NCBI GenBank assembly: GCA_963854835.1
Contig: OY978526.1
Span: 48,291,140-48,355,139, forward strand
Length of the DNA: 64,000 nt
Reading direction: 5' to 3'
DNA from: Megamerina dolium
Lineage: Eukaryota > Arthropoda > Insecta > Diptera > Megamerinidae
The notes under the pieces are model-generated. The model saw only the letters and a program-made list of their open reading frames with translations. It searched no databases and was not told the DNA's origin. Made by a program: the position numbers and the translations under genes. Every line of letters starts with the position of its first letter. Position 1 is the stretch's first letter. Shown in pieces: positions 10,222 to 22,255 of this stretch.

Positions 10222-13200
10222 ATGACATTAGTCAATATGCATCTCAATCAGACCAATCAATCCTCAACGAAATGCCGGCAATTATCAGTATTGAAGTGTC
10301 GCCTTTGTATATACATGCTTCTACTGGCACTGGTCGTAAATACGCATGTCAGTAGTGCCTTATTTGCCATGCGTATGCGTGAAGATTGTAATGAACTAAC
10401 TGCAAATTCAGAGTGCCAGTGTTCACCCGTACTCACCGATTTCGAAATACATTGTCCTTCGTCGGCGCTCTCGCCTAAAATCACTGTACGTATAAGACCA
10501 GAAAAACATGTACAAATCGAATGTGATCACATCGATGCCAAAGAATACAAAATACTGCCTCACATGTCAATCGGCCCCAGACAAATGGTGGGAATTAAAC
10601 AATGCCCGCTGCCGGGGCATAGTCCCATTGCGCGTATACTCGATCATTTAGGCATCACCGAAGTTGATGCACTGCTATTCGAGAGCAGCGATTTGGGTAC
10701 CAATCTAACACGTCAACACCTCAGCGGTTTGCAGGGATTAATACGTTTGCGCATCACCTCGAATGGTTTATCACATATGCCCGAAGATCTTTTCACGGAT
10801 TTGAAAAATCTGACATGGTTAGATTTACGCTCGAATACCGCCGAATTACCTGTGAATGTATTTGCCTCACTGGAAAATTTGGATTTTCTTGAATTGGGTC
10901 ACAATAACCTAAAACACTTACCACCTGGCATATTTCATAATCAACGCAAGCTACAATTATTGAATTTATGGGGAAATCAATTGCGTAATCTCACCAAGGA
11001 TGTATTCGAGGGTGTATCATCGCTTATTGAGTTGGACCTAAGTTCGAATGGCATCGAAAGCTTTCAGCCAGATGTCTTCTCATTGTTGACTAATCTAACA
11101 CAAATAAATCTGAATGCTAATCACATCCGTGAACTGCCCAGAAATCTCTTTGAGCAGAACAAGAATTTAACTCAGTTCCTCTTGGTGAACAATCGTGTAC
11201 CATTACGTACTCTACCTCCTGGTCTATTCTCCAATTTGCCTCATCTTCGAGAGTTACGTCTGACTTGCGATTTGAGAACACTACCTGGGGATTTGTTTGC
11301 CAATTCAAGCGCCCTTGCTAACATCACAATTTCCAGTAATGATATTGAGACCTTACCAAATACTCTACTAGTGGATCAACATAATCTATATCAGCTGGAC
11401 TTACGTCGCAATCGTATACGTTCATTACCAGATGAATTGCTAGCAAACACAAAGAAGTTGGCAATACTAAAGTTATCATACAATCAGATCAGTGAAATAT
11501 CAAGGTGAGATATCTACAAATACCAGCAATGAATTTATACTAATATTTCCTTTCTATTTTCTATCGACAGCGATATCTTCTCAGCGCTTGTAAATCTTGA
11601 AACTCTATACTTGGACAACAATCGTCTGACTACTATCAGTCCGAATGCTTTTGTTCGCACACAAAATTTACGCTACATTAGTATGGAAAATAACCAAGTC
11701 AACCTAAGCGAACTCTATGGCGAACTGCTGGAAGGTAATTTCGAATTTGGACTTGGTTCCCCATTCCAGTATTTGATCAAATTGGAAACACTGAACCTGC
11801 GTAATAATTCCATTATGATTATCTTCCGTGATTGGAAATTTCAATTGCTTGAGCTTAGACATCTTGACCTCAGTTTCAATAACATTACTTCGTTGCATGA
11901 CAGCGACTTGCAATATTTGACAAAGAATCGACTCACTGTGAACCTAACACACAATCAATTACGTGGCATCGACTTCCAAAGTATCAGCGTTTTGGATTTA
12001 GGCAAAGACCAAAAAGTGATAATGGATCTGAACAACAACCCGCTCTACTGTGATTGCACATTGCTAAGTTTCGTACAGTATGTACGCGGCGAGTTGGGCG
12101 AACGTTTCCAAAATCAAATCATATTGGATACAACAGCGCTGACATGTGAACAACCACACAATCTAAAGGGGAAGAATGTGCGAGAGGTTTCACCAATGGA
12201 ACTGTTGTGTCCATTCGACCATGAAAGCTCCAAAGTCAAACATTGTCCACGCGATTGCGAGTGTTGGGTGCGTACTTATGATTTTGCTTTGATTGTGAAT
12301 TGTTCGAATGGCAATATGACAAAGGTACCTAGTTTGCCACGTCTCAATCAATTCAAGCTGAAAGCAACCGAACTCTTTATTGAAAATAATAATCTGTTGA
12401 AGTTGCCCTACAACACCGTGCCGGGCTATGCAGATGTCACCAAAATCTATGCAGCTGGAAATAATCTCACGAAAATCGAGGCTATCAATCTTCCGCAACG
12501 TTTATCGCACTTGGACTTGCGCCGCAATCATTTGGAGACTTTGAATGCGAGCGCACTGAACTTCTTCAATGAGAGTCGTAGTCTCTTCGAATTGCATCTC
12601 TCACAAAATCCATGGCGTTGCAATTGTGACTCTAAACAATTGCTCCAATTCGCCCAGAGCAATTATAAGCTCATTGGCGATTTTGAGGAAATGCGCTGTG
12701 GCGATACTGCCAATCCAAAGATCTTCTCAGATCTCTCCGTTACCGATCTATGTCCCGCGGAGAAAGGCCTAGTCATTGCTGTCGCTGTGGTTATATCACT
12801 TATTGGCTTCCTCATTGGCATAACCGCCGCGCTCTACTACAAGTATCAGACGGAAATCAAGGTTTGGTTGTATGCTCACAACATGTGCCTGTGGTTCGTC
12901 ACCGAGGATGAACTGGACAAAGACAAAAAATATGATGCCTTCATATCGTACTCGCACAAGGATGAACAATTCATTGCCGACTATTTAGTACCCCAGCTGG
13001 AGAATGGTCCGATGCCGTACAAGTTGTGTGTACATGTGCGTGATTTTGTGGTCGGCGAATGCATTCCTGATCAGATAGTGCGCTCGGTGGATGATTCACG
13101 ACGCACTATTGTGGTGTTGTCGCAAAATTTCATTGAGTCATCGTGGGCACGTATGGAATTTCGTGAAGCACATCAATCGGCACTAAATGAGAAGCGTGCA

Positions 13201-13647
13201 CGTGTTATTGTCATCATCTATGGTGACATTGGCGATATTGATACTCTCGATCCAGAGCTAAAAGCCTATCTGAAGATGAATACTTATTTGAAGTGGGGTG
13301 ATCCATGGTTCTGGAATAAATTACGCTACGCTATGCCACACCCGTCGAACAAACTGAACGCTTTGGTGAAGACACCACTCAAAGGATCGACCGATGATAA
13401 GCTGGAACTAATTAAACCCTCACCGGTGACACCACCATTGACCACACCACCATCAGAGACAACAAAAAACCCCTTGGTTGCACATCTTAATGGTGGCACT
13501 ACACCACAGACTGCTGTTATGATACCCAATGGTAAAGTGGTGGCCAATGGTACACCGGGCTATTACTTGAACGGCAAAGCAGTACAGAATGGACATATCA
13601 ATGGCGCCTTCATAATCAATACAAACGCAAAACAAAGTGATGTATAG
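10222..13647 (+). CDS. Tl: Toll receptor (Toll-1 orthologue), two coding exons joined at 11504/11571
   Basis: This is the transmembrane receptor of the Toll pathway. In flies it binds processed Spatzle and signals through MyD88, Tube and Pelle in dorsoventral patterning and antifungal or Gram-positive immunity. Exons 10222-11504 and 11571-13647 give about 1119 residues, close to the fly length of about 1100. Read in order: signal peptide to about residue 45 (core [11 protein letters not shown]), a Cys-containing N-terminal cap, leucine-rich repeats to about 580, a first Cys cap (NPLYCDC, about 584-650), a Cys-rich LRR N-cap (HCPRDCECW, about 652), a second short LRR block, a second cap (NPWRCNC, about 774), a membrane segment at about 829-850, and a TIR domain at about 880-1020 ([18 protein letters not shown]-loop region VGECIPDQ; box 3-like DPWFW). 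The tail ends [14 protein letters not shown] as in Drosophila Toll. ATG 10222 was chosen because it is the first in-frame ATG after the predicted acceptor; 10237 is possible. I see no frame damage. Confidence 0.95.
11505..11570 (+). other. Tl: 66-bp intron of Toll
   Basis: The donor is CAAG|GTGAGA and the acceptor TTTCTATTTTCTATCGACAG. Removing it restores a continuous LRR reading frame (EIS|S DIFSAL) and removes the TGA at 11506. Confidence 0.92.
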
Positions 13648-14459
13648 AATAGGGAGAAGGCGGAAGTGTTTCAATTTGACGACGATCTACTATTTCGATG
13701 AAACACATGATTGCTGCCTATGACATATGAAACGGGTGAATGTAATGACGATTCTGGAGTATAAACAATTTGACCAACTCATCTATATCTTATTACCTGC
13801 TTGTTCAGAAGAGAATTTTTTTTTTTTTGTTTTTTACATACTTTCCATCGGCTTCAGAATATGTTTTAGATACTCGAATTAAGGTTAAGAGAGAGTAGGA
13901 GAAAAAAAATATATCTCATGCGACATATTTTTTTACTCTTCATAATACTTAAGAATATACATACATACATATGTACATACACATGTACGTACGTAATAAA
14001 TTATAAACACACATATGTCACATATATACATAATACATAAATAAATTGAAGAAGACGCGCTTCTCCCTTTAGGCTATGAACAGAAAAAATCATACAAACA
14101 CACACAATAAACATTCACAGAACAACCCACTCGAACAAAATTATTCCAGCTCATTTACGATTCATTTTCCTTCATAATGCACCACAAACAAGCAATCGTT
14201 TACGATATCGCTAAAACTGTCGAATAAACGATTCGAATACGAACTATTTTTCGAATCTTTTACGAACTTGCTAAAGAGCATACAATAAATTTTTGATGAC
14301 AATTAATTTTAGATGGCAAGAAAAAAATGTTTGTTGATTAATTGAACTATTTTATTTCATTATGATATTCAAATTTTATTAATTATAGTTTTTTGTTTTG
14401 TCCGAATTTGTTTGCGAATCAAAATACAAAATACAAAAATACTCGAAAAACGAGTAATA
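13648..14459 (+). terminator. Tl: Toll 3' untranslated region with several poly(A) signals
   Basis: AATAAA hexamers lie at 13995, 14039, 14106 and 14284, the first about 350 bases after the stop codon. The region is AT-rich with CA and TACA runs and no coding frame. Which signal is used cannot be decided from sequence. Confidence 0.55.
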
Positions 14460-15041
14460 TGCAAAGGTGATTTTTTAGGAGCCTTCGGATTTGATTTAAA
14501 AGAAACGCATAAAATTTAGAGAAATGTATGAAGTCTTTAATTGAGTCGATAGAACGATCTATATAATTCAATGTTTAAAGATGATTTCATATAAATGTTG
14601 ACCGCGGCTGCGCTTTAAATGGTTCATACGCTGCGTCCAATTTTGACATACTCTCTCCAACATAGTGGCAGATATCTCATGAATAAATCGATAATTCACG
14701 GTCATCAACAACACTGGCGGATACAGCTACGATATTTTCCTCTGTCCGCACTCTACGTATGCGTGTTGGTGGTTTAATATCCAATAATGTAAATTTGGTG
14801 CGAAATTTAGTCACAAGATTCCGAATAGCCGCCTCAGAAGGTCACCCAAACTGAGCATAAAATGAGTGAATGAATGAACCGAGCATGAATTTTGATCATC
14901 AAATTCAATAATCTGCAAGCGTTGTTCGTTTGTAAGTCGATTCATGGTTAATTTATAGACCAAACTGAACGTGTTTGACAGTAACATGTTACACGAAAAC
15001 AGCTGAGCTGCCAAAAAGAAAGTTCCTAAAAAATCACCATG
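14460..15041 (-). mobile_element. Deleted mariner/IS630-like element with GGTGATTTTTTAGGA ends
   Basis: The inverted ends GGTGATTTTTTAGGA (about 14466) and TCCTAAAAAATCACC (about 15023-15037) lie inside TA-flanked borders (14458-14459 and 15042-15043). A minus-strand frame begins MNRLTNEQRLQIIEFDDQNS at 14946. This resembles the N-terminus of an IS630/mariner-type transposase group common in insects. The rest is decayed, with scattered matches to the middle region, and at 582 bp it is far shorter than an autonomous element. Confidence 0.65.
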
Positions 15042-15989
15042 TACTTGTAACTTTCGCAAATTCTTCAAAATTTACGATAGTTTGAAAAACCTTCGCAGAA
15101 ATTTAAAATACTTGAGAAACCTTCGTTTATAACAATAGTCAATAAAAACGAAATGTTGGTCCAGTGGGAATAAGCGCATAATTTGATTCATTTATATAAC
15201 TTATGTACATATTAGTTTTTGTTTTCATTATGGACAATCAATTTGAATCTCAATATTTGTATTTCCATTTATTAATGCTTTACGAATTGATTAGCTTTTT
15301 TTTGCCAATAGAAACACATAAACACACTCATACATAGCTTATATTTATACACAATAATGTTAGGTAGCTCATAAATCATAAGTATAAGTAAAGCGAATTA
15401 TAAAAAAAAAACAAAATCCTAATTTATAAAATATAAAAGTTTTTAAACAATTTTCAAACAAGTTTAAAAGAAAAATATTTAAATTTATAAAATATAGGTA
15501 CCCAAATAAATTTATTATGAAAGTAAAAGCATATGTATTCACACACGCGCACACACACACACTCATACACAACAAACAAATGCCTTCTATGTGTAGACAT
15601 GTATATACATATATGTAGGTATATACTACGTGTAGATATCCATATTCAGATGTATAGTGAATAAAAATATTTGATAAATTATAATTAAACTGTAAACAAC
15701 ATAAAATACCATAATTTTAAGTAATAAGAATTTACAATTAATTATTGTGATGATCAATATCATGGTCATTCGGATTAAAGCTGTAATCGAAGTTTATTGT
15801 AAATACATACATATACTCGTATACTTAGGGCCAGTTTACGATTAAGTACATTATATAAGTACCAACATTTTTATTATTTTAAATATAATCTAAAAGAGAT
15901 TTGAAGCTTTCATGTTTCACAGTTTTACGTTCTTTTCAATTTGCATTTATTTACATGCATGTTTTCCTTAATAGAAAATTTTATGCATA
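15042..15989. other. Non-coding DNA
   Basis: AT-rich sequence with a CA/TG run at about 15540-15570. On the minus strand an acceptor-like GATTACAG (15781-15788) is followed by a 13-codon frame ending at 15738. It is too short to call a terminal exon. Nothing else was recognised. Confidence 0.4.
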
Positions 15990-16485
15990 GGGTGGTCGGT
16001 CTAGGACAAGATTATTTAAAAAATAAAATCAAATGAACAAATATCGACCTTTAACCAAGATTGCCGAACTTAACTTCCAAAAGATTAATTGTTAGATGAG
16101 TTGTGCGGCATGGCGCACCATCCAAATACATGTTTTCAATTTCAGCCCACAAAAGGTCGGTAATCATAATAATGTAGAGATGGATCGGGATCGGGACCGG
16201 TACCGGGAACCGTGTCTATTATTCATTAGGAATCCAGTCTCATCAAGATTTGCGGGTGTTTCATTTCGGTTAAAACTTTTCTACAAAAAAACACAATGTT
16301 TGAACAACACTCAGCACTCAGCACCGGCAATAAGTTTGCAATATTAACCAACGTTATTCAAGTGTAAAGCGATATATTTCGTTCCGCTTAGGTATAATAC
16401 TACAATAAGATGCGGGAACGGTAGAGTTGTCAGCCAGCGGTAAAAAAGTCCATGATTTAAAAAGAAACCACTAGATGGACCACCC
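15990..16485. mobile_element. Small GGGTGGTC-ended element with TA target duplication
   Basis: The left end is GGGTGGTCGGTCTAGGAC and the right end the inverse (GATGGACCACCC). TA flanks both (15988-15989 and 16486-16487). Only the outer 8 bases match perfectly. Its terminal hexamer and target site are the same as those of the 2.4-kb element at 3043-5419. The interior has no intact frame, and a GGATCGGGATCGGGACCGGT-like run lies at about 16184-16205. Confidence 0.6.
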
Positions 16486-16529
16486 TATATATGCACCTCT
16501 CATATACACATTTACTTACAATAATCAGT

Positions 16530-17645
16530 CATGTGATAGAAATCGGTTTCGTACGAAATAGCAAGCGAAACCAATTTGGCCTGTGATGTGTTTCATTTTC
16601 ACTTTTGAATTTGAAATCGTACGAATTGCACTGTGATGAAGTTCGGTTTTTACGATTTCACAACGAAATGAATTCGTTAATATTTCTTTAAACGATTTTA
16701 GAACAAATTGTGAGTGAGCAAATTGGGCGTGGACAAATTGTGTGCGAAATGAAAGTATTTACTTGGAAATTCGATTAATGAAAATTCTTTAGACAAAACT
16801 TTATTTTGGTTATAACAATTGATTATATTCAGATGAGGTAAGATTGGAAGGTTTGTATCCGGAAGAAACTGACTCACAACAAGGAGGAAAAGAGGGCAAC
16901 CGGAGGTAGTGTGTACAACCAGTACATCTTATCACAAACCGTGGAGAGAATTGCTGCTATTTGTGGACTGCATGTAAGTGTTAACGCATTCCAAACGATA
17001 AATCATTTGATGATAGCGTCAACGTTTACCCAGCTTTAGCAGAGTTGCACGTAATTGCAATTTAACTCAGGAAAACATTTTAGCATAATTCATGAACTTA
17101 GAGGCAATATCAGTGGCAAACATCGATCGAAAATCCAACATGTGGATTTGGCGTTTATATAGTTAGTGAACCAGTTTTGTTAGTTATATGTTTTACATGT
17201 CTATTATATATTTAAGTATGTGAAAAAATATCAATAAAGGAATACCCCTGAAGAAGTTGCAAAATACCAACGAAACGTTGGGTAAAATGATGACATAAAC
17301 GCAAATTTTTATTTGCATCATAATCTAATTTGACCAGTGAGTCTGCATGTAACATTGTGTTGCACAAATAAACTATAGTCGTTAAATCTGCGCCGTTTCA
17401 CAATTTCAGATTTTCTTGCTTCAGATTTCCTTTCTCTTAAATAATTTGCTGCGGCCTATAATACACTCATTTTTGTAATTTTTAACCACTTTGCATAAAT
17501 TTATAAAGTTCAATTTCACTCGGTCCACCAAATCAGCTGTTTTGAAAATACCTTCGAATTTAAATGATTTCCATCACACGCAAAAGAAATTCGTACAATT
17601 TGAAATTTCGTTTTCGTTTTGAATTCGTACGATTTCCATCACATG
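16530..17645 (+). mobile_element. Inverted-repeat transposon, possibly Harbinger-like, decayed
   Basis: The left end CATGTGATAGAAATCGGTTT is answered at the right end by the inverse ATTTCCATCACATG. Subterminal copies of TTCGTACGATTT recur inside both ends. A short plus-strand frame at about 16860-16975 reads RKKLTHNKEEKRATGG and then SVYNQYILSQTVERIAAICG. This resembles the Myb/SANT-like second protein of Harbinger elements; I am not certain. The target duplication is unclear and no nuclease frame is visible. Confidence 0.45.
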
Positions 17646-18039
17646 CCTGAATATCGGCATACATACACATTTGTATACATACATACGCACATGCATAATT
17701 ATACGAATGCTCGTTAATTTTAATTAGCAAGTGTAGAAATTTAGTACTCGTTCACATCCGAGTCAGCACACTACACTTCTATTTTTATTACATATACATA
17801 TTGACTAATTTACCATATATGTGAAACAACCAACAACAACAAAAGCATACAATATTTAATTGTGTAGTCAAGCTAGGAAGATTCATTAAAGAATTAATTA
17901 GTAATGATAATTATAATAATTATAATAATATTAATAATGTAATACATACATACACACATACACACATGTATACCATAAATACATAAGATATAAATATTAC
18001 ATAAATAAATAAACATATTTTAAAAACACAACAAACATA
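17646..18039. other. Non-coding AT-rich spacer
   Basis: ATACATAC and TAATAAT simple runs. Nothing else was recognised. Confidence 0.5.
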
Positions 18040-19695
18040 CAGTATTGTGCAAAACTTAAGCAACTGGCATAGTGCTCTCATTGATTTCAAATTTACTAAA
18101 AAATAAAAGCGCTTAGATTGAATGTTTTAATATTTATTTGTTCCTTCATTAAATACATAAAAAACAACAACAACAAAAGTTCGGTATTCTTACGAAATTA
18201 ACTGTAAACAACAAAAAACAAATTATACTCATATTTCATCTGTGCAAAACTTAAGCAACTCGGAGTGCAAAGGTGTTCGATATTTCTTTGTTCAGAAAAT
18301 AAAGGATCTTTTTCGGAGTTTTTTCTGCTTTGTGCATTAACATTGATCTAACTCAGTACAAAAAAGTCTTTCTTAGCGCACAGTTCTTTCAAACATATTG
18401 AAATCCAAAATGCAACGTGTCCGTTATAGTCATCTATTTAAGATGAAGGTTATATCGTTATTTAAGGAAGGAAAACCACAGAATGACATTGCAAAATCAT
18501 TAAATATCAACAAATCTATGATATCAAGATGGATACGATTATTTGAAAAAACTGGTAGCGTTACAGATCGAAATTCAGGAGAAAGACCCCAAAAAATTTC
18601 TTATAGGAAGCTATTCAAATTAAAAAATTGATTAAAAAAAATCCGTTCATGTCTTCAAAAGATATAGTAAATACTCTTAATTTAAATGTCGATTCAAGCA
18701 CAGTAAGAAGGCATTTGATTAAAGTTGGTTTAAAAAGCTACAAAGCGGTAAAGAAACCAATGCTTACACCAAAACATGTAAAAAAAAGGTATGTTTGGTT
18801 TAATGCCTTCAAAACAAAAACAACAACATATATATTTTTTTCCAGACTTGAATTTGCTAAGAAGTACGTGGGCTGGTCCATAAAAAAGTGGTTTGGCGTA
18901 CTGTTCAGTAATGAAGTTAAAATAAATTTATTTAATTCAGACGGAATAATAAGAGTTCGACATGCGAAAGGTGAATGCCTCAATCCGCGATACTGTAAAA
19001 ATACTGTAAAGCATGGAGGAGGAAACGTCATGGTGTGGGCGTGTTTTTCGGGGAGTGGACTTGGTCCGTTGCATAGGATTGACCACAAAATGGACAAATT
19101 TATGTATAAGGACATCTTAGAAACTGCAATGTTGCCTTTTGCGGAATGGAATATGCCACTTCGATGGGTGTTTCAGCACGACAATGATCCGAAACACACA
19201 TCGAAGTTTGTGACGGATTGGCTACAGTCAAATAAGATTCAAGTGCTTGATTGGCCGGCACAATCGCCCGACTTGAATCCTATTGAAAATTTGTTTTCAA
19301 TTTTAAAACGAGGCTTGCGCTCAAAGCGCTTTAAAAATAAAGACGAACTATTTTTAGGCCTCAAAACTGAATGGGAAAATATAAATAAATCATATTTAAC
19401 GAAATTAGTAGCTTCTATGCCCAAAAGGTGTGCTGCAGTAATTAAAAATAAGGTTTACTACACAAAATATTAAAAGTTGCTTAAGTTTTGCACAGATGAA
19501 ATATGAGTATAATTTGTTTTTTGTTGTTTACAGTTAATTTCGTAAGAATACCGAACTTTTGTTGTTGTTGTTTTTTATGTATTTAATGAAGGAACAAATA
19601 AATATTAAAACATTCAATCTAAGCGCTTTTATTTTTTAGTAAATTTGAAATCAATGAGAGCACTATGCCAGTTGCTTAAGTTTTGCACAATACTG
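18040..19695 (+). mobile_element. Tc1-like transposon with 221-bp IR/DR ends
   Basis: The element is bounded by TA (18038-18039 and 19696-19697) and begins CAGTATTGTGCAAAACTTAA. The left inverted repeat 18040-18260 and right 19475-19695 are both 221 bases and appear essentially identical. Each contains two direct copies of TGTGCAAAACTTAAGCAACT-like sequence, one at the tip and one at the inner edge, the IR/DR layout of Minos- or Sleeping Beauty-type elements. Near-identical ends suggest recent insertion, although the transposase is already broken. Confidence 0.92.
18410..19473 (+). pseudogene. Tc1-like transposase with a 57-bp intron, frameshifted
   Basis: A helix-turn-helix part (18410-18631; SHLFKMKVISLFKEGKPQND) is joined by a frameshift at about 18628 to the rest (to 19473). 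A 57-base segment with perfect splice signals (AAG|GTATGTTTGG ... TTTTTTTCCAG, 18789-18845) interrupts 'KHVKKR-LEFAKKYVGW'. Minos transposase is known to carry an intron in a comparable place. Of the DD34E catalytic residues, the first is Asn instead of Asp (VLFSNEVKINLF). The second Asp (QHDNDPKHTS) and the Glu (SPDLNPIENL) are present. Frameshift plus D-to-N makes it inactive. Confidence 0.85.
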
Positions 19696-20062
19696 TATAT
19701 ATTATTGTAATAAATTATTACCCATTTAAGGTTAGTATGAGCTTAGACCTCCATATCCCAAACAAATTACTAATTTATTGCATTATATTCGGAATAAAAG
19801 AAATAATATATATCTACGTGCATTTACACTCTACTACTACGTACTATCTGACTAACAATTCAGATTAAATATTTAAAATTTGTATTATATATCTAAGTAT
19901 AGATACACATGGTAATGTATTTTTGAGTTAAGTTTTCGATCAAAATGGTTGTATATCTGTTTTGATGGATCGGATTGGACAACAGCAACAAACTGATAAC
20001 TATTTTAGCAATATTTGAACTTCGGAAGATATCGAGAAAAATGCAGTTCACAAACTTGATTA
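19696..20062. other. Non-coding spacer
   Basis: No features recognised between the Tc1-like element and the palindrome. Confidence 0.5.
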
Positions 20063-20996
20063 TTACTTAACACATAAATTTATTTCACTCGATCCATATT
20101 GATCAAATTTATAATAAACTTTGTCTGTTTTGAAAGGCTGTCAAAACCACACTAGGTGCCAGATTTTAAATAGAACATGGATTGGCTAACAGCAGAGACA
20201 TCAGAATTTGAAACTGTATCTGCACATTAGAAAATCATATTGTCATATTAGTAATCGAGATGCCTCTTTTGCTTTCTTTGTTCAACAAAGTTGCCGGCTA
20301 CAACGCTATCCTTGTGGGAACAATCGCTCATCGAGGTAAAAACCAACAAAAGCAATTTCAATTGTTCAGCATGCGCTCAAAGATATCATTCTCTTACATC
20401 GTACCTCTCTTTGGCTTAGCTTCTCTTCCATTACTGTTGTGCATGTTTAGACAGTATTAGAAGGGACCTACTTATTTTAGCCGGTTCCGAACAGTTTTTC
20501 AGAGTTCTTTTAGAAGATTTTCCATGCCAAATTGTTACTGCCGGAAAAATTACCAATTGCTTGACGACAGGTGGGTACCGTTCGAAAGAAAAATCACTTA
20601 GATATTAATAAGCCCTGCTATTGTCGATATTATTCAACGTCAAGTCGAATATAAAGCAATATCACTTATTGTACCTATTTTCAGAAAAGCTACAGAGACG
20701 TTTGAATCTTCCTAATCCTCGGGTGAAATATTTTCGTTTCAGCAAAAATCTCAAAATCAATTATCATTGTTTTAGGATCTCCAGTCGATTCAAATATTCA
20801 AATTGATCTTACGGTTCTGATTTTGTCTGAGTTGTTGGTAAATTACTACACAATTCGTCGTAACGTAGTTGACTCTCTTACTACATGTTTGGCTAACGGA
20901 TTCTACGTAGTTAGAAGCCTATATTTAAGATCAATGCCGGCCACATAGATACTAAAACATTTGCACTAGGTGTGTGAGTGTGAAACTTTATAAAAA

Positions 20997-21050
<54 letters not shown>

Positions 21051-21060
21051 ATATATATAT

Positions 21061-21124
<64 letters not shown>

Positions 21125-21224
21125 CGGATTCTACGTAGTTAGAAGCCTATATTTAAGATCAATGCCGGCCACATAGATACTAAAACATTTGCATTAGGTG
21201 TGTGAGTGTGAAACTTTATAAAAA

Positions 21225-21286
<62 letters not shown>

Positions 21287-21296
21287 ATATATATAT

Positions 21297-21338
<42 letters not shown>

Positions 21339-22243
21339 TTTTTATAAAGTTTCACACTCACACACCTAATGCAAATGTTTTAGTATCTATGTGGCCGGCA
21401 TTGATCTTAAATATAGGCTTCTAACTACGTAGAATCCGTTAGCCAAACATGTAGTAAGAGAGTCAACTACGTTACGACGAATTGTGTAGTAATTTACCAA
21501 CAACTCAGACAAAATCAGAACCGTAAGATCAATTTGAATATTTGAATCGACTGGAGATCCTAAAACAATGATAATTGATTTTGAGATTTTTGCTGAAATG
21601 AAAATATTTCACCCGAGGATTAGGAAGATTCAAACGTCTCTGTAGCTTTTCTGAAAATAGGTACAATAAGTGATATTGCTTTATATTCGACTTGACGATG
21701 AATAATATCGACAATAGCAGGGCTTATTAATATCTAAGTGATTTTTCTTTCGAACGGTACCCACCTGTCGTCAAGCAATTGGTAATTTTTCCGGCAGTAA
21801 TAATTTGGCATGGAAAAGCTTCTAAAAGAACTCTGAAAAACTGTTCGGAACCGGCTAAAATAAGTAGGTCCGTTCTAATACTGTCTAAACATGCACAACA
21901 ATAATGGAAGAGAAGCTAAGCCAAAGAGAGGTACGATGTAAGAGAATGATATCTTTGAGCGCATGCTGAACAATTGAAATTGCTTTTGTTGGTTTTTACC
22001 TCGATGAGCGATTGTTCCCACAAGGATAGCGTTGTAGCCAGCAACTTTGTTGAACAAAGAAAGCAATATGATTTTCTAATGTGCAGATACAGTTTCAAAT
22101 TCTGATGTCTCTGCTATTAGCCAATCCATGTTCTATTTAAAATCTGGCACCTAGTTTAGTTTTGACAGCTTTTCAAAACAGACAATGTTTATTATAAATT
22201 TGATCAATATGGATCGAGTGAAATAAATTTATGTGTTAAGTAA
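20063..22243. repeat. 2.2-kb near-perfect palindrome (inverted duplication) with (TA)n centre
   Basis: The left arm, from TTACTTAACACATAAATTTA at 20063 to about 21000, is repeated in inverse orientation from about 21335 to 22243. I judge identity above 95 percent. The visible differences are a ~30-base insertion in the left arm near 20245 and scattered substitutions. The centre holds two TA arrays (20999-21122 and 21229-21335). Between them is an extra direct copy (21123-21228) of the innermost ~100 bases of the left arm. Both arms include a headless copy of the SINE family (20385-20607 and 21740-21915). It could be a foldback-type transposon, a hairpin-mediated duplication, or an assembly artefact. 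Confidence 0.85.
20385..20607 (-). repeat. SINE fragment in the left palindrome arm
   Basis: It matches the body of the SINE at 33428-33787 (AGCTTCTCTTCCATTACTGT, ACTTATTTTAGCCGGTTCCG, GTGGGTACCGTTCGAAAG). The tRNA-like head is missing. The inverse copy lies at 21740-21915. Confidence 0.7.
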
Positions 22244-22255
22244 GTATATATATAT

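Noticed and set aside
15738..15788. Possible last exon of the minus-strand gene (acceptor GATTACAG, then 13 codons and a stop)
   Set aside because: Too short, wrong entry phase relative to the 27358-27425 exon, and no recognisable C-terminal motif.
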